DNA from: Streptomyces glomeratus
GTDB lineage: Bacteria; Actinomycetota; Actinomycetes; Streptomycetales; Streptomycetaceae
Assembly: GCF_021462825.1 (NCBI RefSeq)
Contig: NZ_JAKEEB010000015.1
Span: 1-64,000 of the forward strand
DNA length: 64,000 nt
Direction of reading: 5' to 3'
Each line of letters opens with the position of its first letter. The stretch's first letter is position 1. A model generated the notes under the pieces. The model was not told the origin of the DNA. It made no database searches and saw only the letters and a list, made by a program, of their open reading frames with translations. Position numbers and translations under genes: made by a program. Positions 52,955 through 61,315 of the stretch are shown here, piece by piece.

Positions 52955-53836
52955 ATGACACCCAGGCGCCGGACGTTGCTGGCTGCCATGGCGACAAGCG
53001 TGCTCGCCGGCTGCTCGGGCCCGAGAAAGAGCACGTCCGGCGACACCGTCTCCGGGTCCGGCTCACCCACCGACCCCAAGGCGACCGCGGCGGGCGCCCC
53101 CACCTCCCGTCCGTCACCGACGGCGTCTTCGGTCACCCGCGCGGAGATCGTCGCCCGCTACGGCCACGCCATACCCCGTACCTGGGGCTTCGATGCGCCG
53201 GGAGTGGTGCACGCGCTTCCGGGCGGCAAACGCGTGATCGCATTGACCTTCGACGCCTGCGGAGGCCCCGGCGGCAGTGGCTACGACCGGGCGCTGATCG
53301 ACTTCCTCCGCGAGCGGAGGATACCGGCGACCCTCTTCCTCAACTCCCGCTGGATCGACGCCAACCCGTCCGCCTTCCACCGGCTGGCCGCCGACCCGCT
53401 GTTCGAGATCGCGAACCACGGCACCCGGCACCGACCGCTGTCGGTGACCGGGCGCTCCGCCTACGGCATTCCCGGCACCCGCAGCGCCGCCGAGGTGTAC
53501 GACGAGATCGCCGGCAACCGGGCCAAGCTCACCGGGCTGCTGGGCGCCCCGCCACGCTTCTTCCGCTCCGGTACCGCGTACTGCGACGACATCGCGGCAC
53601 GGATCGTGACCGACCTCGAGGAGCGATTCGTCAGCTTCTCCGTCAACGGCGACGGGGGCGCGACCTTCACCCCGGAACAGGTCCGAACCGCCGTGGCCTC
53701 CGCCCGCGACGGATCCATCGTCCTGTGCCACATGAACCACCCCCGCGGCGGCACCGCCCGCGGAATCGCCGCCGCCGTTCCCCGCCTGCTGGCCGGCGGC
53801 CACACCTTCGTCCGCCTCTCGGACGCGCTGCCATAA
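52955..53836 (+). CDS. NodB-type polysaccharide deacetylase lipoprotein
   Basis: A 293-residue lipoprotein. MTPRRRTLLAAMATSVLAGC has an RRR start, possibly Tat-exported, and a lipobox cysteine at residue 20. A Ser/Thr/Pro linker follows, then a NodB domain: TFDACGGPGG (modified first motif), NHGTRHR, RSGTAYCDD and LCHMNHP. The altered motif 1 (DAC in place of DDG) is seen in some actinobacterial deacetylases. ATG 52955 has GGGGGAG six bases upstream; an in-frame GTG at 52943 is less good. Confidence 0.82.
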   Translation: MTPRRRTLLAAMATSVLAGCSGPRKSTSGDTVSGSGSPTDPKATAAGAPTSRPSPTASSVTRAEIVARYGHAIPRTWGFDAPGVVHALPGGKRVIALTFDACGGPGGSGYDRALIDFLRERRIPATLFLNSRWIDANPSAFHRLAADPLFEIANHGTRHRPLSVTGRSAYGIPGTRSAAEVYDEIAGNRAKLTGLLGAPPRFFRSGTAYCDDIAARIVTDLEERFVSFSVNGDGGATFTPEQVRTAVASARDGSIVLCHMNHPRGGTARGIAAAVPRLLAGGHTFVRLSDALP

Positions 53837-53975
53837 GGGGCTCAGCATGGCCTGGACATGACCGAACGTGGCGCGCGAGTTCCCGGGCGGCTCCGGGTGA
53901 AGAGGGCTATCGTGCTCAACGGGGGCGTGGCGAGAGCCCGCTGAGGTTCCTGGTGCTCGACGCTACGGGGGGCGA

Positions 53976-54665
53976 ATGTACGTACTGTCCATGGCGGCGC
54001 TGCTCGAAGAGGCCGCGGCGGACGTCCGCAACCAGACCGGGAACATCCGGGCCCTTGACGAGCTGCTGCAGCCGGAGAACCTGCTGCGGCTGAGGGAGTT
54101 CGCACGGGCGTACTGCTTCCTGGCCTTCCACAGTCGCGACACCGAGGTCGCCGACTACGTGCGCGCGGGCACGCTGGCCGACGACAGCGGTCCCGAGGTG
54201 CTGGTGCTGTTCGCGCTGGACGAACCCGCCCCCGTCGCGGTGCCCTTGGGGGCCGGCTCACTGCGCTCCTGGGTGGATCTGGACGTCGGCGTTCATCCCT
54301 CGTACCGGATGGTCCGGGCCCTGTTCGACGGGCGGCCGACGCCACCGCTGCCGGGGCTGGTCGTCCTGGACGATCTGGCCGAGGAGTGCGAGGCGCTGTA
54401 CCTGCCCCTCGGTGATCTGGACAGCGAACGCGCGGTACGGCAGCGCCTGCGCCGGGTGCTGGCGCTGATCGACCATGTCAGCGGCACGGCCAAACCGGGC
54501 AAGTACCTCGATGACCTGGGTCTGGAGCTGTACCGGCAGGGGGTCGAGCACATACGGACGGATCGGATCTCGGCGCGGGAGTGGTTACTGCGGGCGTTCG
54601 ACACCACGCGCGCCAACCTCGGTGACATCGTCACCACCATCGGCCTGACGGGACTGACCTCTTGA
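53976..54665 (+). CDS. unknown protein, first gene of a two-gene operon
   Basis: A 229-residue soluble protein I do not recognise. It has a helical N-terminus (ALLEEAAADVRNQTGNIRAL), a central beta-rich part (PEVLVLFALDEPAPVAVPLG) and a helical C-terminus. No known catalytic motif. ATG 53976 has ACGGGGGG before it. Its stop overlaps the TTG start of the next gene, so the two are co-translated. Confidence 0.6.
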   Translation: MYVLSMAALLEEAAADVRNQTGNIRALDELLQPENLLRLREFARAYCFLAFHSRDTEVADYVRAGTLADDSGPEVLVLFALDEPAPVAVPLGAGSLRSWVDLDVGVHPSYRMVRALFDGRPTPPLPGLVVLDDLAEECEALYLPLGDLDSERAVRQRLRRVLALIDHVSGTAKPGKYLDDLGLELYRQGVEHIRTDRISAREWLLRAFDTTRANLGDIVTTIGLTGLTS

Positions 54666-56170
54666 GCGGGCCCACGCTGGTCACGTCCCCCGCGCCGGGC
54701 GCCGGACCGCTGCTGGAGATCATCGACACACTCCTCACCGAGGCGATGCTCGCCGGGCAGCAGGCAGCGGCCATGCAGTTCCGTCGGATGTCCCCGCCGT
54801 CCGTGGCATATCAGCGCCGCCGAAACCGCGTCCTGCTGACGCTGACCGTCCCGGCCGAGGAAGAGATCGGGCTGCGTTTCGCGGCGGACCTCCCCTTCGT
54901 CGTCTCCGGACCCGCCGCGCACGCCGGTGCCCCGTTCGCCGGGTACACCACACGGTGGCCGCAGCACACGCCGAGCCGGTGGGTCAGTGAGCTGTTCGTC
55001 CGCTGGCAGATCTCCGGCCCCGGCGAGGAGGGGGAGGAGGACCGGGAGCAGGCCGAGGGGCGGCGGGTGGCGCTCATCGACCGGCTCCTGCGCGCGGCGT
55101 TGTGGCACTGCGTCAGCACCGACGCGCAGGACGCCGTACCGGCCGCGGTACGCCTCATCGTCGAGCTGGCCGCCACCGGACAGGTGGCGGACGTGTCCGC
55201 GGCCGGCGATGCCGTGGCGCTGCTGCTGCGTGCGGCAGGGGAGGACACGGTCTCCGCCGGTGCCCTGGCACGCGTGTTCACCGGTGAGGCGCTGCCCGCT
55301 TCGCCCGAGCAGTGGGTGAGTGGTCCCCTCGACTGGCCGGAAGAACCGGTGCACGTCCTCAGCAGGCCCGCGCAGCGGGCGCTGAACTGGCTGTTGACCT
55401 ACCTGCACACACGGCTCGACCAGGTCCGAGCCGCCCACGACTTCGACTCCTGGGCCACGGCGCTGGCCGGGGTCACCTGCGCCGGCATCGCCTGCCTGAG
55501 CGGACTGCGGCACGCGGTGGACCGGCTGCCGCTCGGATTGAGGACCGTGCGCGCGCAGTTCGAGGAGTTGCACGCGGACTTCCCGACGCTGTGGACCGCA
55601 CTGGAACTCGCCGGCATGGCCGAGGCAGTGGACTACACGCGTCGGCTGGCGGAGGGGTTCCGTCGACGCGGAGACACCGACGGGAGCCGGTTCGCCCGTG
55701 AACGGGCTTTGCTCCCACAGTCGTTGACGAACGCCCCACAGGTGCCGCAGGAGTGGCTGCGCCCGAGCTGGCGCACGGTCACCGCGCTGGTCGACCCCTG
55801 GCCCATGCTGCGCCGGGTGGACGACCCGGCCGCCTACCGGACGACTCCGACCAGCGAGAAGGAGGTGTGGGCCCACCTCGCGCGCGGTCCCCGCAGACCG
55901 GATCTGCGGGCCCTGACCGAGACGCTCGACCGCTATCCATGGCTGGACTTCGCGCACGGGCTGCGCGCGGAGACCTACGCGGCCGAAGGTGACGTCGAGT
56001 CCGCGCTGTCCGCACTGGTGCCCGCACTGGTACTGGCGCCCGAACAGGCCGCCGGCTGGCACCTCCTGGGCCGCCTGCTCGACCGGCAGGGCCACACCGC
56101 CGCCGCGGGGGCCGCCCTGCGGACCTGCCGGACCGTCGAACGGATGCAGGACCAGCTGCACGAAGCGTGA
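54662..56170 (+). CDS. unknown protein with C-terminal TPR
   Basis: A 502-residue protein. The first 440 residues are mostly helical with no recognised domain (FRRMSPPSVAYQRRRNRVLLTL early, then charged helices). The last 65 residues look like a TPR pair (LDFAHGLRAETYAAEGDVES, AAGWHLLGRLLDRQGHTAAAG). Starts with TTG 54662 inside the stop of the 53976 gene. Probably a partner protein in a complex; function unknown. Confidence 0.6.
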   Translation: MSGPTLVTSPAPGAGPLLEIIDTLLTEAMLAGQQAAAMQFRRMSPPSVAYQRRRNRVLLTLTVPAEEEIGLRFAADLPFVVSGPAAHAGAPFAGYTTRWPQHTPSRWVSELFVRWQISGPGEEGEEDREQAEGRRVALIDRLLRAALWHCVSTDAQDAVPAAVRLIVELAATGQVADVSAAGDAVALLLRAAGEDTVSAGALARVFTGEALPASPEQWVSGPLDWPEEPVHVLSRPAQRALNWLLTYLHTRLDQVRAAHDFDSWATALAGVTCAGIACLSGLRHAVDRLPLGLRTVRAQFEELHADFPTLWTALELAGMAEAVDYTRRLAEGFRRRGDTDGSRFARERALLPQSLTNAPQVPQEWLRPSWRTVTALVDPWPMLRRVDDPAAYRTTPTSEKEVWAHLARGPRRPDLRALTETLDRYPWLDFAHGLRAETYAAEGDVESALSALVPALVLAPEQAAGWHLLGRLLDRQGHTAAAGAALRTCRTVERMQDQLHEA

Positions 56171-56618
56171 GGCACCGCCCCCGGGCCCCGGGGCCGTGGC
56201 GCGGCCGATTGAGCACGGCGGTGGTGTACCGGCGGGCGTAGCAACTCGCCCCGCATCGGCTCAGTCGTCCACTGTCTCCGTGGTTCGCGTGGCGCCGGTC
56301 GACTGCGAGGACGAGGGCTTCGGCGTTAGTCTCACCGCCCGGTGATCGAACCGGCGCCGCCGAGGCCGCACGCATGCTGCTGAAGTGCATCGACCAGCCG
56401 GGACCGCCGCCCCGGTCACTGCTGCTCGGCTGTGCGCTGGTCGTTCGCGCCTCCACCGGCCCGGTGCCGCACGACTGGCAAACCGTCCGCTTCCGTCCCC
56501 GCCCGGCCAGGGCTCAGCGCCGACGGGTGATTCGCCCTTGCCGGAACCGCCGACGCGCCACTCGTCACATGAGGTGACATCCAAGGGGCTTGATCAGAGC
56601 ACTCTGAACGGTCAGCCC
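56171..56618. other. 448-bp intergenic region between converging genes
   Basis: No supported gene. A GC-rich hairpin with a 6-bp stem (CCCCGG/CCGGGG, 56179-56193) after the TPR gene may terminate it. Short frames such as 56374-56577 are Arg-rich and look random. Confidence 0.45.
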
Positions 56619-57629
56619 CTACGTCCGTGCGCGCGTCCCCTCGTTCAGCAGGGCGACCCCCAGCGGGGTGGGACTGTGGAGCGCCGAGTTGCGGTGCCGC
56701 AGGGTCTGAACGAGGCCGGCCGCGCGCAGAGTGGTCGCGTGCTCGCTGGCGCTGGCGGACGCTACGCCGATCAGTGCGGCCAGCTCCTTCGTCGTGCAGC
56801 CCGGGTGCGTGGCGATGGCGTTGAGCACCGCGGCCCGGGTGCCGCCCAGCAGGGCCGCGACGGCGTCGGCGGGTTTCGCCGGGCAGGGTTCCCGCACGAG
56901 CGCGGTGAGGTGGCGTAGGGGCTGGTCCGGCAAGACGGGGCAGGTGACGGTCGGCTGGGGCACGGCATCGTTGTCGACGATGGTGCGCGTACCCCAGAGA
57001 GACGGCACCAGCAGGATCCCCTGTCCCTCGAGGCGCAGGTCGTACTCGACGCCGTTCGCCATCCGGATGTCCAGCACGGGCGGGTTCCACCGCATCCATC
57101 GCGGATTCGCCTGAGCGAGCAGATACTCCACGCCTCCATTGAGGAACTGGCGCATGCGCACGGTCCGGTCGGCCGTGAAGTGACCCGTGAGATTCGTCCA
57201 GTAGGGCTCGAGCAGGGTGGCGTACAGGCTCGTCAAGCCGCGGTGTATCTGCCGGCGCAGCTCCGTGTCGTCCGCGAGGTGCCGAGCCCATGAGGGGACG
57301 GGCTGGTGCTCGGCGATCGCCGCGAGTTCCGCCCGGATGCGGCTGCGGGGCACGGCCTGCACATGTTCCAGGACCTCCTCCGCGGTGCCGGCCACGCTCG
57401 GCGCGAGGAAGGTCGGGGACCAGCCGACCGGCGGAATGAGCGACAGGACCATACGGGCAGGAGTGGTCAGCCCCTCGAGGCACCGTCTCCGCCAGGCGTC
57501 GAGCCGCACGGGCTGACTGCGGTCCTGCAGCACCCGGGCTGCCAGTTCCAGCTCGGACAGGGGCATGGGAGCTTCGGCAACGCGGGTCCGCGCGAGGTCC
57601 TGAGTCGTGAAGTGAATGCGGTAGACCAT
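56619..57629 (-). CDS. DUF5937/ArsR-type winged-helix regulator
   Basis: A 336-residue regulator. The N-terminal 250 residues form the DUF5937-type domain (PLSELELAARVLQDRSQPVRLDAWR). The C-terminal winged helix (TRAAVLNAIATHPGCTTKELAALIGVASASASEHATTLRAAGL) is of the ArsR type but carries no metal-binding cysteines. Common in streptomycetes, ligand unknown. It is divergent from the DUF1330 protein. Confidence 0.82.
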   Translation of the reverse strand: MVYRIHFTTQDLARTRVAEAPMPLSELELAARVLQDRSQPVRLDAWRRRCLEGLTTPARMVLSLIPPVGWSPTFLAPSVAGTAEEVLEHVQAVPRSRIRAELAAIAEHQPVPSWARHLADDTELRRQIHRGLTSLYATLLEPYWTNLTGHFTADRTVRMRQFLNGGVEYLLAQANPRWMRWNPPVLDIRMANGVEYDLRLEGQGILLVPSLWGTRTIVDNDAVPQPTVTCPVLPDQPLRHLTALVREPCPAKPADAVAALLGGTRAAVLNAIATHPGCTTKELAALIGVASASASEHATTLRAAGLVQTLRHRNSALHSPTPLGVALLNEGTRART

Positions 57630-57837
57630 GATTCCCCCCGGTGCATCCGCAATGATCTTTCCGGAATGCAGTGGTTTGGCCTAGACCGAATCTGGTCGAG
57701 TTCCCGGCGCCCGCACCACCTCTGCAAGGACTCGTCAGGGCATCGCGTCCTCTCCCTTACCTGACAGGTCATCGACCCCGGTACGGCCGCATGCCACGAT
57801 CGTCGGCGTACGGACCCCGACCGACCGGAAGGACACC

Positions 57838-58185
57838 ATGCCCGCCTATGCCGTAGCCCACCTTCAGGAGTCCGCCCCGCACCCGGACATCGCCGAGTAC
57901 ATCGAGCGCGTCACGGGCACCTTCGCGCCGTACGGCGGCCGCTTCCTCGTGCACGCCTCGCAGCACGAGGTGAAGGAGGGCAGCTGGCCCGGGCACGTTG
58001 TGGTGATCAGCTTCCCGGGGATCGCCGAGGCGCGAGCCTGGTGGGAGTCCCCGGCGTACCAGGAGATCGCACCGCTGCGCTCACGGCACATCAAGGGCGA
58101 CATCATCCTGGTCGAAGGGGTTCCGGACGGCTATGACCCGACCGTCACCGCGAAGACGATACGGGAGGCCGTGCCTGCCGAGTAG
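57838..58185 (+). CDS. DUF1330-type protein
   Basis: A 115-residue dimeric alpha/beta-barrel-type protein (DUF1330). YIERVTGTFAPYGGRFLVHA, VVVISFPGIAEARAWWES and GDIILVEGV are typical. Function unknown; the fold resembles small monooxygenases. The ATG has GGAAGG upstream. A strong terminator follows at 58262-58299. Possibly controlled by the divergent winged-helix regulator. Confidence 0.82.
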   Translation: MPAYAVAHLQESAPHPDIAEYIERVTGTFAPYGGRFLVHASQHEVKEGSWPGHVVVISFPGIAEARAWWESPAYQEIAPLRSRHIKGDIILVEGVPDGYDPTVTAKTIREAVPAE

Positions 58186-58261
58186 TTGGCGGAACCACGC
58201 GACCCGCCGGCCGCGAAGGAGACCGCGAAGGCGGCGGAATCGACGCCGACGGGCGCCGGCT

Positions 58262-58299
58262 CCCGATGCCGGCAGCGGTCGAGTGCTGCCGGCATCGGG
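58262..58299. terminator. bidirectional terminator, 15-bp stem
   Basis: CCCGATGCCGGCAGC (58262-58276) pairs with 58285-58299 around an 8-base loop, between converging DUF1330 and PLD-like genes. Confidence 0.85.
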
Positions 58300-58318
58300 G
58301 CGGGACCGGCGGTCCGGG

Positions 58319-59311
58319 TCACGCGGGAGTGCCGCCCGCGTAGTCGCTGTTGAAGGTGGTCTCTATGGTGGTGGCCACGGGCTGGGCGACCCCGGTACCC
58401 GTGAGGATGAGGCCCAGCTCCCGGTTGTTGTCCAGCGAGTTGCTGCTGATGTTCATGGAGCCCGCCTCCGCCTTCTGGGTGGACAGGCCGTAATCGGCGA
58501 CCATGGCCTTGGCGTGGATGAAGAAGCCGGCGGGGTCGGAGTATCCGGCGACGGTTCCACCCGCCGCCTTGATCGCGGACACCTGGCTCGCGTAGCTGGA
58601 GGGGTTCTCGAGGACCACCCGTACGGCCACGCCCGCTCTCGCCCGCGCCACGATGGCGTCGACGACGGTGCTGTCGCCGAGCTCCAGCTCCTCCACGTCG
58701 AGCTTCGCGGTGGCACCGTCGATCAGGGACAGCAGGCGGTTGCGGGAGTCGGTGGGGGACCAGAGCAGATGGTCGCCGTCGGTCGGGGTGACGGAGGTGC
58801 CGGTGTAGTCCGCGTTGAAGACCTTCTCGATCGAGGCGACGTCGCGGCTGTCGTCGTCGAACACACCGTAGTCACGGCTCGTCGTGTAGTACTGGGAGGT
58901 GAGGTTGCCCGTCATGATCAGCGACTTGACGGCGTCCACCGTGATCGTCTTCTGGTGGGTGTAGACGAACGTGGACGGCGACCACACCACTCCCACGCCC
59001 GCGCTCTTCAGGGCGTTGTACGCCGAGCCGTTGGCGCTCCGGTGCTGGCGGTCCAGCACGACCCGCACGGTGACACCCTTGTTCTTCAGGGCTATGAGGT
59101 CGCTGACGGCCGTGCTGTCCTCCAGCTCGTAGATGGTCATGTCGAGTGAGGTGGTGGCGGAGTTGATGAAGTCGTAGACGGTGGGCTGGCTGCCGCTCTG
59201 GGAGAAGGCGAACGCCGAGTATTCGGCGGCGTTCGCGGGGGCTGCGCCGGCGAGTGTGGCGGCGCCGGCCGCCAGGGCGACACCTGCACGCCCGAGGACC
59301 TTCCACAGCAT
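58319..59311 (-). CDS. secreted phospholipase D-like protein
   Basis: A 330-residue exported protein with a signal peptide (VALAAGAATLAGAAPANA) and two PLD-type HKD half-domains: THQKTITVD near residue 119 and IHAKAMVADYG near 265. Both HxK motifs with downstream Asp are present, so it is probably active as a phosphodiesterase or phospholipase. Its short linker and lack of a calcium domain match the small streptomycete PLD-like group. ATG at 59311. Confidence 0.85.
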   Translation of the reverse strand: MLWKVLGRAGVALAAGAATLAGAAPANAAEYSAFAFSQSGSQPTVYDFINSATTSLDMTIYELEDSTAVSDLIALKNKGVTVRVVLDRQHRSANGSAYNALKSAGVGVVWSPSTFVYTHQKTITVDAVKSLIMTGNLTSQYYTTSRDYGVFDDDSRDVASIEKVFNADYTGTSVTPTDGDHLLWSPTDSRNRLLSLIDGATAKLDVEELELGDSTVVDAIVARARAGVAVRVVLENPSSYASQVSAIKAAGGTVAGYSDPAGFFIHAKAMVADYGLSTQKAEAGSMNISSNSLDNNRELGLILTGTGVAQPVATTIETTFNSDYAGGTPA

Positions 59312-59587
59312 GCGTGACTCCTAGTCAAAGGGGCGCTCACCGGGGCGGTGAGCGCGGGCATGACACCACGCGCGTAGAACGTCGAGGAGGCACGGTGCGG
59401 TGAACTTGGCGTGACCGGCAGTTCCGGCGAGCGGACAAAGGGGACCCCGTGCAGGCGGAAGGCGGTGCAAGCGGTTCCCATGCACGGGCAAAGGCTTTGT
59501 ATCCCCGGCGAAAACCACTTGGCGGGGGTTCGGCGATCTCGACGCCCGGTGAGACCGGTGACCTTCGTTGCCCGAACCCCGGTCCGG

Positions 59588-59925
59588 TCAGCCGGCGCCG
59601 GATCCCGTCGGATGGGCGGCGTTCGGGCCGTGGCTGATGGAACTGCCGTGGTGCAGCCACACCTTGTGCCCTTCGGCAGGGGCCGGCTCGCCGGAGGTGT
59701 CGGCGCGCAGGGCGATCAGCTCGGTCGTCCCCGGATGCGGAAGCCGGATCTCGACGAGGGTCTACCGGGGTCTGCCGGCCCCGGCGGACGGTTGCTCGTC
59801 GGGGATCTGCAGGTGGGCCCGAGCGGGCAGCCGGTGCGGCGGCAGGCCGTGCGCTGCACGCCCGGGGCACCGTGCAGGAGGTCCGTGGTGACGGGTGTGG
59901 CGATCCAGTCGTGCTCGGTGTTCAT
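59588..59925 (-). pseudogene. remnant of an SGNH/GDSL hydrolase
   Basis: The start (MNTEHDWIATPVTTDLLHGA) matches the N-terminus typical of streptomycete GDSL-family lipases. A frame shift follows (HRLPARAHLQIPDEQ), then a stop. A further piece reads VEIRLPHPGTTELIALRADT and VWLHHGSSISHGPNAAHPTG, which includes the catalytic-serine block. The region between, about 100 residues, is missing, as is the C-terminal half. It is a clear relic next to a TetR-type gene, an arrangement usual for this hydrolase family. Confidence 0.7.
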
Positions 59926-59993
59926 GGCCTCAGCCCGTGATCCAAGGACGCGGATGGCCCGGACCGCGTCGGCGCCGGTGCCGGCGCGCTGCG

Positions 59994-60563
59994 TCAGGGT
60001 GCGGTCCGGTTCCGCAGCAGGGAGTCCAGAGAGTCGACGATCCAGGACCAGGATTCCTGTGGATCGACGGCGGTGTGGCTGAAGCCTCCGCCCATCTCCA
60101 GGCCGATATAGCCGTGGAAGACGCTGCCCAGCATCCGGACCGCGTGCGTCCGGTCCGGCTCTGTCAGGTCGTAGCCGCGCAGGATCGCCCGCGTCATCTG
60201 CGCGTGTCTGCCACCGGCACTGGCGGCCGCCGTCTCGGCGTCGAGCCTGAGCTGGGCGGCGGCGTAGCGGCCGGGGTGTTCCCGGGCGTAGTCGCGGTAG
60301 GTGTCTGCGAAGGCGGCCAGGGCGTCCTTGCCGGCGCGTCCGGCCAGGGCGGCTGCGACCCGGTCGGCGAGTTCCTCCAGTGCGAACAGGGCGATACGGG
60401 TCTTGAGGTCCTGGGAGTTCTTCAGATGTGAGTACAGACTCGCGACCTTGACGTCGAACCGCCGGGCGAGCGCCGAGACGGTCACCCGGTCGAAGCCGAC
60501 CTCGTCCGCCAGTTCCGCCCCCGCTCGGGTCAGACGTTCCGTGGACAGCCCCGCTCGAACCAT
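59994..60563 (-). CDS. TetR-family regulator
   Basis: A 189-residue repressor. The N-terminal helix-turn-helix is AGAELADEVGFDRVTVSALARRFDVKVASLYSHL, followed by a helical ligand domain (WHG-type C-terminal region, MLGSVFHGYIGLEMGGGF). Its natural target was probably the adjacent SGNH hydrolase gene, now decayed. ATG at 60563. Confidence 0.85.
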   Translation of the reverse strand: MVRAGLSTERLTRAGAELADEVGFDRVTVSALARRFDVKVASLYSHLKNSQDLKTRIALFALEELADRVAAALAGRAGKDALAAFADTYRDYAREHPGRYAAAQLRLDAETAAASAGGRHAQMTRAILRGYDLTEPDRTHAVRMLGSVFHGYIGLEMGGGFSHTAVDPQESWSWIVDSLDSLLRNRTAP

Positions 60564-60597
60564 CGCTCTCCTCCCGTCGACCGAAGCTTATGCAATT

Positions 60598-60620
60598 CCC
60601 TGAACGCTTTAGGTTCAGGG
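60598..60620. promoter_or_regulatory. inverted repeat upstream of the TetR gene
   Basis: CCCTGAAC (60598-60605) and GTTCAGGG (60613-60620) form an 8-bp inverted repeat with a 7-base spacer. It overlaps the end of the next TetR gene and lies about 35 bp before the 60563 start, so it could be that regulator's operator or a terminator for the 61253 gene. Confidence 0.5.
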
Positions 60621-61253
60621 CTGAGTGTGGAGCCCGGTACACAGCAGGTCGAATGCCCGTAGCGCCGCCGGGGCGACCGTGTCGCGGGCGTGCTCGGGAG
60701 CTTCGCCGGACATGATGCGTCGTCGGAGCTCGTGGACGGCTGCCCGGTGCGTTCCGGCGAGGGCCCCGGCCAGGAGCGCGGGCATCGGATGGCCGGGGTC
60801 GTCCGGTGTGCCTTCGCTGCTTGGCGGATGCTCGGCCAGGGCGGCCGTCAGGGCGGTCTCGGCGTGTTCGCTGATCTCGCGTTCCCGTGCGCGCAGTGCG
60901 GGGCTGTCGAGGATGACCTGCCAGAAGCGGGGTGCGCCGGGGTGAAGGCCGAGCAGGGGGTCGTTCCGTCGGAGGGCGGACAGCAGGTCGTCACGGACCG
61001 TCTCCACCGGGCAGGTGCCGGGTGCGCGGTCGCGCACCAAGGCGGCGAGATGGCCCTCGACGTCGGCCTGGCGGTCGAAGAAGAGGTCTTCCTTGGTGGG
61101 GAAGTAGTTGAACACTGTGTTGGTGGACACGCCCGCCTGTCGTGCCACTTGGGCGACCGTGACCTGGTCGAAGCCGTGCTCGAGAAACAGCGTCAGTGCC
61201 GCATCGGCGATCGCTGTGCGGGTTTGCTGCTTCTTGCTCTCTCGAAGACCCAT
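60615..61253 (-). CDS. TetR-family regulator
   Basis: A 212-residue repressor with a clear N-terminal helix-turn-helix (DAALTLFLEHGFDQVTVAQVARQAGVSTNTVFNYFPTKEDLFF). The ligand-binding domain is helical and ends CTGLHTQP. Divergent from the 61316 gene across a 62-bp interval that contains a perfect 7-bp inverted repeat and a perfect 13-bp palindrome. It very probably controls that gene and itself. Confidence 0.88.
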   Translation of the reverse strand: MGLRESKKQQTRTAIADAALTLFLEHGFDQVTVAQVARQAGVSTNTVFNYFPTKEDLFFDRQADVEGHLAALVRDRAPGTCPVETVRDDLLSALRRNDPLLGLHPGAPRFWQVILDSPALRAREREISEHAETALTAALAEHPPSSEGTPDDPGHPMPALLAGALAGTHRAAVHELRRRIMSGEAPEHARDTVAPAALRAFDLLCTGLHTQP

Positions 61254-61265
61254 GGCCCGATGATA

Positions 61266-61303
61266 GTGTCACTCTAAAATTGTGGTGACACCAAGATTCT
61301 TGG
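61266..61303. promoter_or_regulatory. two adjacent operator-type repeats
   Basis: GTGTCAC (61266-61272) and GTGACAC (61285-61291) are a perfect inverted repeat with a 12-base spacer that contains a TAAAAT -10-like sequence. Overlapping its right arm by one base, CCAAGATTCTTGG (61291-61303) is a perfect 13-bp palindrome. They lie in the divergent TetR/61316 interval. Confidence 0.65.
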
Positions 61304-61315
61304 GGCGGGACGAGT

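Noticed and set aside
56374..56577. 67-codon frame between converging genes
   Set aside because: Arg-rich random-looking composition, no ribosome site and no conserved motif.
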